Assembly: GCA_902768785.1 (NCBI GenBank)
Contig: CACXMM010000018.1
Coordinates: 16,084 to 80,083 of the forward strand
Source: an uncultured Prevotellaceae bacterium
GTDB lineage: Bacteria > Bacteroidota > Bacteroidia > Bacteroidales > Bacteroidaceae
Length of the DNA stretch: 64,000 nucleotides
Reading direction: 5' to 3'
Positions 8,551-16,806 of this stretch are shown here, piece by piece. Below the pieces are notes generated by a model. It made no database searches. It was not told the DNA's origin and saw only the letters and a list, made by a program, of their open reading frames with translations. The number at the start of each line of letters is the position of its first letter. The first letter of the stretch is position 1. Both the position numbers and the translations under genes were made by a program.

Positions 8551-9188
8551 TGTCTCTGCGAAGCCTTATGGGGATTACTGTGTGACACCCCCGTAGTCGT
8601 ATTTTTCCGTCCCTCCTTTGTCTCTTTAGGCATAGGAGGGGCGATTTCTTTCTTTACCTCAGATAGTTTCTTCTCATCCTTTAAGATCTCCCGACGTTCC
8701 TCCACGGAGACAGGTTTCTCCTCTTTAGGTTTCTGCCATTGTGGTACATAGTCATATCCGTCACGCGAAATCTCAAAGTCCAGTTCAGGAATCTCAGGAG
8801 CCTCATCAACAGGTTTGAACGGAACGGCCACCTCACCATGATAGGGTTCCACACGCACCATGGCTATTCCAGAGGCTATCATTCCTATCTCCTTAGCAGC
8901 CCGATACGAGAGATCAATGATACGTCCCCTGACATGGGGTCCACGGTCGGCAACACGAACGATAACACTTTTGTCATTGTTCAGGTTCGTCACCTTCAGA
9001 ATGGTTCCTAAGGGATATCGCTTGTGGGCACATACCATACTGTCACGATGATACTTCGTTCCATCGCTCATTCTTCTTCCATGCAAACTCTGTGAGTAAT
9101 ACGATGCTTTCCCTTTTTCTTGTGCAGAAGACACAGTGAAAAAGAGCATTGCCATCAAGATCGTCGTCAGTCTATGAATATACTTCAT
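8547..9188 (-). CDS. rlpA: Septal ring lytic transglycosylase RlpA-family protein
   Basis: 213 residues from the start at 9188. The longer frame from 9239 is rejected because it would begin upstream of the promoter box at 9224-9217 and hide the signal peptide (MKYIHRLTT...SSAQ). The double-psi beta-barrel domain runs about residues 25-115: GKASYYSQSLHGRRMSDG, then VRVADRGPH and GRIIDLSYRAAKEIGM, with the conserved Asp. RlpA-type proteins cleave naked glycan strands at the septum, or only bind them; activity cannot be judged here. No SPOR domain is seen; the C-terminal tail (about 130-213) is lysine/glutamate-rich. Convergent with gdhA. Confidence 0.8.
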   Translation of the reverse strand: MKYIHRLTTILMAMLFFTVSSAQEKGKASYYSQSLHGRRMSDGTKYHRDSMVCAHKRYPLGTILKVTNLNNDKSVIVRVADRGPHVRGRIIDLSYRAAKEIGMIASGIAMVRVEPYHGEVAVPFKPVDEAPEIPELDFEISRDGYDYVPQWQKPKEEKPVSVEERREILKDEKKLSEVKKEIAPPMPKETKEGRKNTTTGVSHSNPHKASQRH

Positions 9189-9216
9189 ACCATGCCGATT
9201 AGTAGTTAGACGACTG

Positions 9217-9273
9217 CAAAGATACAAAGAAGCAAGCACAAATCAAAGAAAAAGTCTGATTTTCTTTGATTTG
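9217..9273 (-). promoter_or_regulatory. rlpA promoter with a perfect inverted repeat over its -33 region
   Basis: The -7 box is TATCTTTG (9224-9217) and a TTTG -33 box sits at 9247-9244, 19 bases upstream. The -33 box falls in one arm of a perfect 14-bp inverted repeat (CAAATCAAAGAAAA, 9239-9252, pairing with 9260-9273; 7-base loop). It could be an operator or a terminator for transcription arriving from the upstream operon. Confidence 0.5.
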
Positions 9274-9335
9274 ACCAATGAGAGTACAAAAAACCAGTTA
9301 TCCTAGAATGGTGTTCCCAGGTTACTTCACTACCC

Positions 9336-9364
9336 AAAAAGCCTCCACTTTTCAGCGGAGGCTT
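9336..9364 (-). terminator. Intrinsic terminator of the four-gene sigma operon
   Basis: On the minus strand AAGCCTCC pairs with GGAGGCTT around the loop GCTGAAAAGT and runs into TTTTT. It lies 22 bases after the stop codon at 9386. Confidence 0.75.
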
Positions 9365-9385
9365 AAGGGGAGGGATGAATGGGAC

Positions 9386-10324
9386 TTAGTCCTTCAATGT
9401 GGTGACCTGACGCACTTTGGAAGTTTGACTGGTCGTGTCGAGGGTCATCTCCATGACGAGCTTCTTCACCCATCCGTCATCACCGATATCATAGGTGGCT
9501 TTCCTGCTCATATCCATCTTGAGGGTTCCGTCGGAGATCATTTTTTCAACCATGGTGGTCAACTGATCGGGATTCGTCTCCTTGGACACTGATTCTGGCA
9601 TGATGCTGCTCAAGATCTTGATCATATAGGCCTTCATGGAATGCATGTCAACATCGGCTTTGGTGTCCAGAACGATGGTCTTGCCTCCGTTGAGGATGGA
9701 ATAGGTGGTCTTTGTCTTGAAGAGCTGGGCGTATGTGCCGTCTTCCACCATGCCATCGGTGATGGTCTTGCCGTTAAGGGAGGTAATGCTCGGTGTCTGG
9801 ATGAAAGTCTGTAACAAGTAGTCTTCCGTTATCATGTCCTTCATGGACGAGGTGGCTTTCTGCATGAAAGACTGCATCATCTCGTTGTTCTTCAATTCGG
9901 CATTCTGGTTGAGAGCAGTATTGATCAAAGAATCGACTATCACTCCACATTTAACGGTGAGCTCCTTGGCGTTCTTGATACCGGTGAGGCCACCTTTCTT
10001 GTCAGTGAGCAGTTCGACATTCGTGGAATTGAGTAGTTTCATGATGTCAGCCGTGTTCATGTTCTGCAGCATCTGAGTAACATCAACCTTGCCGGTCTTT
10101 GAGTTCATGTCGATTTGGTAGCCGTTGGAAGTCTTGCTGGTCACCTTATAGGTTATCTCTCCGGTAACGTCTGCTGCCGCAGTTCCTGGGGCGTTGGCCT
10201 CACCCTTTGTGACGTAGATCTTCTGCACTCCCACCTTAAGATTCGGAACGATGGTCACACTTTTCTGTGCCTGAGCCATCAGTGCTGTGAACAGGATGGC
10301 TGCTGTCAATAATTTTCTTTTCAT
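9386..10324 (-). CDS. Secreted protein of unknown function in an ECF sigma operon
   Basis: 312 residues from the Met at 10324, which begins a signal peptide (MKRKLLTAAILFTALMAQAQ). I do not recognise the family with confidence; the mature part is beta-rich with many Thr and Lys and reads like the DUF6263-type secreted proteins of Bacteroidota, which is a guess. No cysteines, catalytic motifs or membrane segments stand out. It is the last gene of the operon 11364-11362-10805-10324 and starts 7 bases after the preceding stop, so it is probably a target or partner of the sigma factor. Confidence 0.7.
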   Translation of the reverse strand: MKRKLLTAAILFTALMAQAQKSVTIVPNLKVGVQKIYVTKGEANAPGTAAADVTGEITYKVTSKTSNGYQIDMNSKTGKVDVTQMLQNMNTADIMKLLNSTNVELLTDKKGGLTGIKNAKELTVKCGVIVDSLINTALNQNAELKNNEMMQSFMQKATSSMKDMITEDYLLQTFIQTPSITSLNGKTITDGMVEDGTYAQLFKTKTTYSILNGGKTIVLDTKADVDMHSMKAYMIKILSSIMPESVSKETNPDQLTTMVEKMISDGTLKMDMSRKATYDIGDDGWVKKLVMEMTLDTTSQTSKVRQVTTLKD

Positions 10325-10331
10325 TTTTTTG

Positions 10332-10805
10332 TCAGTTTTTGGAGGCAATCAGGTCGTAGCTGATGTTGTCGCACATCATGGAACATCCCACGGTCGCTAA
10401 CTGTCCTCGTTCGTTAATATTATTGTCTATTTGATTCTCTTCTGCCTGTTCATTCTTCGCCATGACGGGTACTTCGCGGAGGATTTCGCGGGTGACGACC
10501 TTCGTGGTGAAAACAGTGTCGTAAACCACTTCCTTAACCACCTGGGGCTCTGCACTCTTAGCCATCAGAACCTCTTGTCGAAGGGAGTCGAGCTGGGCAA
10601 GCTGGGCATCTCCATTGGAAGAGGGAGCCGATGAGGGGTGCGCGCCGAAGCCGAGGATGAATCCTGCGGCACAGGCCGCAGCTGCTATCCACCCCGTTTT
10701 ACCTTGTTTGGTCTTCAAGGGGTTCTCAGGGGTATTGAGCCCGTTCTCTTGTCTTGTTCTCAGCGTCTTGGCTGCCGAGATGATATCTTCATTGCTGATG
10801 TTCAT
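10332..10805 (-). CDS. Single-pass membrane protein next to ECF sigma factor (possible anti-sigma)
   Basis: 157 residues. A short cytosolic N terminus (about 1-37) is followed by one membrane helix (WIAAAACAAGFILGFGA, about 38-55) and a hydrophilic extracytoplasmic part with a DSLRQEVLMAK coiled-coil-like stretch. The gene overlaps the end of the sigma gene by 17 bases, typical of sigma/anti-sigma pairs with coupled translation. No zinc-anti-sigma HxxxCxxC motif and no FecR domain are visible, so the anti-sigma role rests on topology and position only. Confidence 0.65.
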   Translation of the reverse strand: MNISNEDIISAAKTLRTRQENGLNTPENPLKTKQGKTGWIAAAACAAGFILGFGAHPSSAPSSNGDAQLAQLDSLRQEVLMAKSAEPQVVKEVVYDTVFTTKVVTREILREVPVMAKNEQAEENQIDNNINERGQLATVGCSMMCDNISYDLIASKN

Positions 10806-11364
10806 ATTCTTTCAGTTTATTTCGGATGATATTCATTGTCTTGTGTAACCTGCTTTTAACGGTTCCCTCAGGGAGTTCCTGGATCTGAGCGATCTGCGGC
10901 ACCGTGAGATCTTCCTCGTACCTTAGGGAGAAGAGCATCCGCAGGGGTGGTGAGAGTGAGGTAAGTACCTGTTGGAGGGCTTCCTCGAGTTGCCGGCGGT
11001 CCATCTGCACTTCCACCTGACTCTCCGTAATGGGCTCTGTATCGAGTTGCGCCAGATAGTTCTGCTCATGCGCCAGGTGACGGTATTGGTTCTTGCAGAG
11101 GTTGTAAGCCATGGTAAAGACCCATGTGGCAACATTTTCGCCTGTTTTGTAGCGGGAGCGGGCTTCATAGAGCCGGAGCATCACATCCTGTACGGCATCT
11201 GCCGCCCATTCGGGATCTCCTCCCAGCTGACAGAAGAAGAAACCGTTGAGTCTTCGGGCATAGCGTCGGTAGAGTTCATCGAAGGCACTGCCGCTGCCGC
11301 CTTTCACCTGCGTCATCAGTTCCTCGTCGGTCCTGTCTTTTGTATGTAGGTGGAACAATGCCAT
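10789..11364 (-). CDS. ECF-family RNA polymerase sigma factor
   Basis: 191 residues. Region 2 covers about residues 25-95 (FDELYRRYARRLNGFF, then AADAVQDVMLRLYEAR and NVATWVFTMAYNLCKNQYR). Region 4 has PPLRMLFSLRYEEDLTVPQI and ends in the helix EGTVKSRLHKTMNIIRNKL. The ATG shares one base with the stop of the upstream gene (TAATG), which points to translational coupling. The partner membrane protein follows with a 17-base overlap. The signal it senses is unknown. Confidence 0.92.
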   Translation of the reverse strand: MALFHLHTKDRTDEELMTQVKGGSGSAFDELYRRYARRLNGFFFCQLGGDPEWAADAVQDVMLRLYEARSRYKTGENVATWVFTMAYNLCKNQYRHLAHEQNYLAQLDTEPITESQVEVQMDRRQLEEALQQVLTSLSPPLRMLFSLRYEEDLTVPQIAQIQELPEGTVKSRLHKTMNIIRNKLKEYEHQQ

Positions 11365-12200
11365 TATTCGTTATTTAAGCTGTTCAATGACATGTTACTG
11401 AAGTGGTTCTGGCAGGCGCGATAGAGACCTTGCAGCCATTCCACTCTGTCGGGTCTGTGTTCGCGGTAGTAGGGAAGCATATCCAGATAGATGGCGGAAT
11501 AGTTGAGTGCGAGCATTCCCGGCGTGAACTTACGGTAGAGCCTTTGGTCCTTTTTCTCATTATAAGGTTGGAGTGACAGCTTCAGGTAGTCTGTCAGGTA
11601 CCGATCCTCGAGGTTGTGGATCTTAACGGCAATGTTGTCGTAAGGTGTAGCCGAGTAGTGCATGGTAAGTCCCTCGTTGTAACAGCATTCCTTCATGGCA
11701 TCGGGGAACAGCTTGAAAAGCGGGGAGTCGGTGAAGGGGAAATACACTTTGCGGTCTCCATGGGTTGCCACCCATCTGATGGTCTGCTCATACACTTCTT
11801 CGGGTTTCCACGTCGTCGATGGCATGGGGATGTCGAGTTTATCACAGATGGCGGCATCGAGACCTCCCAGTTCAGTACATACCAGCACCTTGTCACAATG
11901 TACCATAAGCACGCGCTGGAGAATCAGTTTCCCGATCAGACTCTCTGCCGATGACATGATGATGACGCTCCAATCCTCCATGCCCTGTAATTCGTTGTAG
12001 TTATACATCAGTACGTCCACGGGATACAGTCCACTCTTATAGTATCTCTTCAGGAGGCCGTCGAGCGTCTTCATATCCTTGTTGGCATACGTGGAGATAA
12101 TTTGCATCTCGTATTCGGCAGCGCTGGTGGAGTGGTCTTGTGCGCTCGTGTTCAGGAGCACCGTTGCCAGGAGCAGGATTGTCATGAATGTCGTTCTCAT
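11364..12200 (-). CDS. Secreted protein of unknown function, first gene of ECF sigma operon
   Basis: 278 residues with a signal peptide (MRTTFMTILLLATVLLNTSA). I do not recognise the family. The mature part is alpha/beta with many aromatic residues (YNYNELQGMEDWSVIIMSSA; RWVATHGDRKVYFPF), and the C terminus is helical. It precedes the sigma gene with a one-base TAATG overlap, so it is co-translated with it. A role as sensor or substrate of the sigma circuit is an inference from position. Confidence 0.7.
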   Translation of the reverse strand: MRTTFMTILLLATVLLNTSAQDHSTSAAEYEMQIISTYANKDMKTLDGLLKRYYKSGLYPVDVLMYNYNELQGMEDWSVIIMSSAESLIGKLILQRVLMVHCDKVLVCTELGGLDAAICDKLDIPMPSTTWKPEEVYEQTIRWVATHGDRKVYFPFTDSPLFKLFPDAMKECCYNEGLTMHYSATPYDNIAVKIHNLEDRYLTDYLKLSLQPYNEKKDQRLYRKFTPGMLALNYSAIYLDMLPYYREHRPDRVEWLQGLYRACQNHFSNMSLNSLNNE

Positions 12201-12620
12201 TGCTTTGTCGCTTATTGGTTTTACACTACTGCATACACTCCAGATTGGAAACCGTTCACGGAAAAGGGCATTTTTTTTCGTTTTTTTTCTGAAGAGCCTT
12301 TGTCAATAACAGGAAACAGTACTTTTCATCAAGCTATTATATCCTTTTAGACCCTATTTTTCAAGAATTAGAGAATGAGAGAATTTAACTATTCCAGCTA
12401 TAGCTATTGAATGAACATAGAATGAGAGAATGAATTCTCCAATTGCCTTTCCCTTCGGCCAGCGACTTTCAATTCTCAAATTCTTGATAAAGATCTACCT
12501 AGGTCAAATCATATATAGTTCCCTTTCATCATGATTTCCCACGCGGAAACAGAAAACTCGATTTCAAACATCCAAATGACTGGTGGTTTGAAATCGAGTC
12601 ATCGAATAAAACGGCTTTCT
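12201..12620. other. Intergenic stretch with AT-rich direct repeats and a terminator
   Basis: 420 bases without a convincing gene. It holds the upstream region of the sigma operon, imperfect direct repeats of GAATGAGAGAAT (about 12366-12432) and the terminator stem at 12556-12599. No clear TAnnTTTG box for the sigma operon was found; it may use its own ECF factor. Confidence 0.5.
12550..12599 (-). terminator. Intrinsic terminator of the peroxidase-nitroreductase fusion gene
   Basis: Perfect 14-bp inverted repeat ACTCGATTTCAAAC (12556-12569) with 12586-12599 and a 16-base loop. Read on the minus strand it is followed by TTTTCTGTTTCC. It begins 21 bases after the stop codon. Confidence 0.7.
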
Positions 12621-13805
12621 TTACTTGATGAACTTCACCTTCGACTCGTCGCGGGACTTGGCCTCAGGACTCTCATCGGGATAGCCGATGGCGAGGATGT
12701 AGTTCAGACGGTAGTCGGCGGGAATGTCGAGACGATCGAGGAAGAAACGGGCCTTCTCACTGGAGTTGAGGTAACGCACAGGACCGCCGAGGCAACAGGT
12801 GCCGAGTCCCATGGCCTGGGCTGCCAGCATCATATTCTCGCCCAGCAGTCCGGCATCGAGCTCACCACCGCCCTCACGAGGTGTGCAGACACAAATGAGG
12901 TTAGGGGCATTGCGGAACATGTTGCGGAAGGTGGGGTCGCGCTTCACCTGTTCAGCATTCTCCTGACGGTACACTTCGGTGACCTGGGCAATGAGCTGCT
13001 GGTCTTCCACCACACGCACAATCCATGGCTGGCGGTTCATGCCGCTGGGGGCGTTGATGCCGCAGCGCACGATGGTCTGCAGTTTCTCGTGCTCAACGGG
13101 TTTGTCGAGGTATTTGCGGATGGAGCGGCGGGCCATGATGGTACTCAGCACGGGATTCAGTTCCATCTGTAAGTCAGCCTCGATGGCACTGAGGGACTCG
13201 GTGGGCTCGTAGCGGCGAAGCACCTTTCCGTCACGGGATACCAGGAACTTGGTGAAGTTCCATTTGATATCGGAATTTTTGTCATAGTTGGAATCGTTTT
13301 TGCGAAGCATGCCGTCCATCATTTTCCCTCGCTGGTCGTTGAGGTCGAAGCCACCAAAGGTTTTCTGCGACTTCAGATAGGTGTATAGCGGATGCTCGTT
13401 GGCTCCGTTCACCTCGATTTTGTCGAACTGCGGGAACTGTATGCCGTAGTTAGCGGTGCAGAACTGACGGATTTCCAGAATGCTGCCAGGTGCCTGCTGT
13501 CCGAACTGGTTGCAGGGGAAGTCGAGGATTTCGAGTCCCTCGGAGGCAAACTTCTCGTAAAGGGCTTCCAACTCTTTGTACTGGGGCGTGAAGCCGCAGC
13601 GGGTGGCGGTGTTGACGATGAGCAGCACCTTACCCTTGTAGTCGGCAAGCGACACGGGCTGTCCGTCGGCATCGAGCACCTGGATGTCATAAATACTTTT
13701 CTTGGATTGACTGACAACAGCCTGCGCGCTTTGTGGAGCAGTGATCAGCATGAGTACTACAGCCAGAAGGCTGAAAAGACTGGTGTTTGTGAACTGTTTT
13801 CTCAT
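12621..13805 (-). CDS. Glutathione peroxidase-like / nitroreductase fusion protein
   Basis: 394 residues from the Met at 13805, placed 18 bases after a TATATTTG promoter box; the longer frame from 13949 starts upstream of that box. Residues 1-30 form a signal peptide. Residues about 35-195 are a thioredoxin-fold glutathione peroxidase homologue: peroxidatic Cys in NTATRCGFTPQY (about C70), FPCNQFGQQAPG, a likely resolving Cys in EIRQFCTANYG (about C116), and the WNFTKFLV Trp (about W172). Residues about 205-394 are a flavin nitroreductase: IMARRSIRKYLDKPV, INAPSGMNRQPW and GLGTCCLGG. It probably reduces peroxides with thioredoxin-like donors; the flavin domain may supply electrons or act separately. 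Both halves are intact, and no internal start was obvious. Confidence 0.85.
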   Translation of the reverse strand: MRKQFTNTSLFSLLAVVLMLITAPQSAQAVVSQSKKSIYDIQVLDADGQPVSLADYKGKVLLIVNTATRCGFTPQYKELEALYEKFASEGLEILDFPCNQFGQQAPGSILEIRQFCTANYGIQFPQFDKIEVNGANEHPLYTYLKSQKTFGGFDLNDQRGKMMDGMLRKNDSNYDKNSDIKWNFTKFLVSRDGKVLRRYEPTESLSAIEADLQMELNPVLSTIMARRSIRKYLDKPVEHEKLQTIVRCGINAPSGMNRQPWIVRVVEDQQLIAQVTEVYRQENAEQVKRDPTFRNMFRNAPNLICVCTPREGGGELDAGLLGENMMLAAQAMGLGTCCLGGPVRYLNSSEKARFFLDRLDIPADYRLNYILAIGYPDESPEAKSRDESKVKFIK

Positions 13806-13822
13806 AATGCGATATTTTTTTA

Positions 13823-13830
13823 CAAATATA
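13823..13830 (-). promoter_or_regulatory. -7 promoter box deciding the start of the peroxidase-nitroreductase gene
   Basis: TATATTTG on the minus strand, 17 bases before the ATG at 13805. Confidence 0.55.
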
Positions 13831-13899
13831 GCTGGTTTTCGGGAATTAACGTTCAAACACCGCAATATTTTGGGAAAGTTTAAGAAAAATGTAGAGTTA

Positions 13900-16155
13900 T
13901 CAATTCTCCATGAGTATCTGGTCCACAATGATATGGTCGTCGAGGGCACGGACGGTGAGCTTGTGTTTGCCAGCAGGGATGTGAAGCGTTAGGGAACGGT
14001 GAGCCTGTCCGCTCAGCACGTTGAGTTTCCACTGTTCGGAGCGGAAGGGTTCCTTCAGACTGAAGACGGTGGGCTCGGAATCGTCAACGGCAACGCTGAA
14101 GCGCAGGTCGCCGCCATCGAGGGGATGCGTGGGAATCAAGGCGATACGGATGATATAATTGTCCTCTTCCTCCACATCAAACCGATAGGTCAGCGCACCA
14201 CCCTTTTGAAGTGCTATGGCCTTCATCGAATGCCCTAACATCTGGATGGTGCGTGCATCTTCGGAGACTTCCGCATAGTCGCAGGCATTAATGGTACTGA
14301 CAATGTTTGCAGGTCTTCCTGTCAGATGGCCGTGTACATCTTCATACACTGGCAATCTTCGTGGAGCCGCATCCATCAGCCCCCGCCACTTGCCACCGCA
14401 CAATTCGTTGTATTGCCTGGTCAGCAATTGTATCTCCTCATAGGCCTGATGACTCTCTGCAGAATCACAGAGAATCTTGCGATTCATGGCAGCTGCAGCA
14501 AAAACCGGATATTCGATGGCTGCAAAGAAGGCATCTTGTAACTCCTGACGAATAAGTGAACGACTTTCTAAGACCGTTGTCTTGATACGCTCAAAATCGG
14601 CGATACGTGTAGCTGCCTCCTGAGGCGTCAGAGGTATATCCGATACTGGCGACAGGCCACGTGGATACACCTTCTTATCCAACTCCACTTGTGTCCAGCC
14701 CATGAACTCGGGACGGCGGATGCCGCAGAGACGATAGAACTCGTGCATGACGGGGAACAGGCGGCGGCCTGCCTCGTCGCCGAACTGGCGGCAGAGCCAT
14801 CGCTGATAATGGTCGCCGAGCGTCTGATCCGTGACGCAGTCGATGTTCCATGCCATGTCGAGGAACAACTCCAGCTGGTAGCCCGCCACCTTGGGGTCGT
14901 GTACGTTAGCTATCCACAGGCGGCGCGCGTTGTGGTCGTAGGCCTGCCGCATCTCACTGTAGATGAGTCCCGGCTGGGTGGTGGTCAGCCACAGATAGTC
15001 GTGAGGCCGTCCCCAATAGGAAAGATGGTAATACACACCAGCGCCGCCCTGCCGCTGCTGTTCGCGGGCATCGGACAGGCGGGTGATGTAGCCATAGTTG
15101 TCGTCGCACCACATCAGCGTGACATAGTCGGGCACCTGCAGTCCTTTCTCGTAGAGCTGCAGCACCTCCTTGTAGGGCACGAACACCTGCATCAGGCGCG
15201 AAGGGTCGCCAACGTAGCGGCGCAACAGCTGCTGCTGGTCGTCGATGACCTGCTGCAGGGCGTCGAACTTCTCCTGCTCGGTGGTATAACCCTCCATGGA
15301 ACTGTCGTGGATGCCGCGCATGCCGATGGTGAACATATTGTCGGGCGAATGGCTCACCTGCCTGAGCCGCTCAATCCAGTAGCTTTGCACCTGCTCGCGG
15401 TTGGTGCGGTAGTTGAAAGGGCCGCGCTCCTTTACGTCCCACTCGCCCACGTTGTTGCGCAGCAGCGGCTCGCAATGGCTGGTGCCGATGACGATGCCGC
15501 AGGAGTCGGCCATGGCTTTGGCGCCAGGCATCAGGAAGAATGCCTTGGTGCCGCCATGCATGCCGGGCCACAGGGCATTGGCACGCAGACGGAGCAGCAG
15601 CTGAAAGATGCGCTTGTAGGTGGCGACGCCTATCTGGCCCATTGGCGATGGGGCGTGGGTGGTCTGACTCCAGGGGCGCAGGCTCCAGTCTTCGTCGTTG
15701 AGGAAGATGCCGCGGAAGGCCACGCTGGGTTGCTGTTGGCTGACGAAATCATTGCTCATGACAAGGCGCGATTTCCGCTCAGGCACCTCGTCGCCCCACC
15801 ATATCCAGGGCGAGACGCCTGCCAGCCGCGAGAGTTCGAGCAGCCCGTAGGCCATGCCGCGCCCGTTGCCGCCCTCGACGATAATCTGTGAACCGGAGGT
15901 GTAGATGCGGAAGCCGTCGGCGGGCTGGCGACCCTTGACGAGCCTTACCTTTGCCCTTCGGGCAGCCACGGGCACAAAGCCTGTCACCTGCCGCATGTCG
16001 TCTTTCCACATTTCGAGGGCCGTCATCACCACAGGCTCCACGCGTTTGGGAATCTGATAGGTGATGGGCGATTTACCGTCGAACCACACCACTTCGGCAC
16101 GGGAAACGATGAGTGACAAATGGAAAGTAATGATCAGGAATAGGAGTCGTCTCAT
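13900..16155 (-). CDS. Glycoside hydrolase family 115 (xylan alpha-glucuronidase)
   Basis: 751 residues with a signal peptide (MRRLLFLIITFHLSLIVSRA). GH115 traits include GMAYGLLELSRLAGVSPWIW, VAFRGIFLNDEDWSLRPWSQ, RANALWPGMHGGTKAF, VTLMWCDDNYGYITR and GVYYHLSYWGRPHDYLWL. GH115 enzymes remove (4-O-methyl)glucuronic acid from internal and terminal xylose residues of glucuronoxylan. The C-terminal part (about 600-751) is a short beta-sandwich ending HIPAGKHKLTVRALDDH. The length is somewhat under the usual 800-950 residues, so one accessory domain is probably absent. It starts 17 bases after the upstream membrane-protein gene, so it may be transcribed with that sigma/membrane pair. Confidence 0.88.
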   Translation of the reverse strand: MRRLLFLIITFHLSLIVSRAEVVWFDGKSPITYQIPKRVEPVVMTALEMWKDDMRQVTGFVPVAARRAKVRLVKGRQPADGFRIYTSGSQIIVEGGNGRGMAYGLLELSRLAGVSPWIWWGDEVPERKSRLVMSNDFVSQQQPSVAFRGIFLNDEDWSLRPWSQTTHAPSPMGQIGVATYKRIFQLLLRLRANALWPGMHGGTKAFFLMPGAKAMADSCGIVIGTSHCEPLLRNNVGEWDVKERGPFNYRTNREQVQSYWIERLRQVSHSPDNMFTIGMRGIHDSSMEGYTTEQEKFDALQQVIDDQQQLLRRYVGDPSRLMQVFVPYKEVLQLYEKGLQVPDYVTLMWCDDNYGYITRLSDAREQQRQGGAGVYYHLSYWGRPHDYLWLTTTQPGLIYSEMRQAYDHNARRLWIANVHDPKVAGYQLELFLDMAWNIDCVTDQTLGDHYQRWLCRQFGDEAGRRLFPVMHEFYRLCGIRRPEFMGWTQVELDKKVYPRGLSPVSDIPLTPQEAATRIADFERIKTTVLESRSLIRQELQDAFFAAIEYPVFAAAAMNRKILCDSAESHQAYEEIQLLTRQYNELCGGKWRGLMDAAPRRLPVYEDVHGHLTGRPANIVSTINACDYAEVSEDARTIQMLGHSMKAIALQKGGALTYRFDVEEEDNYIIRIALIPTHPLDGGDLRFSVAVDDSEPTVFSLKEPFRSEQWKLNVLSGQAHRSLTLHIPAGKHKLTVRALDDHIIVDQILMEN

Positions 16156-16172
16156 GGGTGTATATTGCTATA

Positions 16173-16790
16173 TTATAAAATACAAGTGTCTTCCTTCTTG
16201 GTGAATTCGTCAATGTCCTTGATGGCCTTGTTCAGCGAACGCATCTCACGCGAGAAGACATAGGATAATACGGCCGTTGTGATGACAATCAACACGATAT
16301 AGACAAGCAACCTATCACTTGAGGGGAAAGGAATATCGGTGACATGAAAAACGCCAAACGGAATGCATACTAACCAGAGCAATAGGAAAGGAACTATACC
16401 GAATGTGTAAAGCTTCTCCCTGCGCTTGAAGGTTATCAGCCGTTGCTGAACACTGAGCACATCGTCTGCTGCCAGATGCTTATCGCGGATGGTACTGACA
16501 TTCCAAAAGTTGAAAAAAGCCTCACCAACCAGCAGAAGTACTACGGCAATAATAGGTAACCATGAAACGCCGACGATGCTTCTTAGAATGTAAACAAACA
16601 AAGGTAATAACGCCAATTCAGCTACGCTACCCCAAAAACTCATCTGCTTAATCCACGACACGTGGCCTTTCATCGCCTCTTTCAACAGACGTCGGCTGAC
16701 TATCTCCTGCTGCTCCATGCGGTTCTTAAACTCTGCGACCTGACCGCGCAATTCTTCCAGTTCCTGTAAGTTGTTATTCTGATTCTCCAT
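16173..16790 (-). CDS. Multi-pass membrane protein paired with ECF sigma factor
   Basis: 205 residues. A hydrophilic, coiled-coil-like N terminus (LQELEELRGQVAEFKNRMEQ, about 1-45) is followed by four membrane helices (around 55-75, 80-98, 130-150 and 160-182) and a charged tail. The gene lies 16 bases after the sigma gene, which suggests that it holds the sigma factor at the membrane or is its main target. No family name is recognised; position is the only evidence of function. Confidence 0.7.
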   Translation of the reverse strand: MENQNNNLQELEELRGQVAEFKNRMEQQEIVSRRLLKEAMKGHVSWIKQMSFWGSVAELALLPLFVYILRSIVGVSWLPIIAVVLLLVGEAFFNFWNVSTIRDKHLAADDVLSVQQRLITFKRREKLYTFGIVPFLLLWLVCIPFGVFHVTDIPFPSSDRLLVYIVLIVITTAVLSYVFSREMRSLNKAIKDIDEFTKKEDTCIL

Positions 16791-16806
16791 GATTCCTGTT
16801 GTTTTT

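Noticed and set aside
12531-13172. 213-codon plus-strand frame over the nitroreductase half
   Set aside because: Runs through the terminator stem at 12556-12599 and is antisense to intact nitroreductase motifs.
14689-15891. 400-codon open frame on the plus strand opposite the GH115 gene
   Set aside because: It is antisense to well-matched GH115 motifs in a GC-rich stretch and is dominated by Leu, Val, Ala and His, which is typical of a mirror frame.
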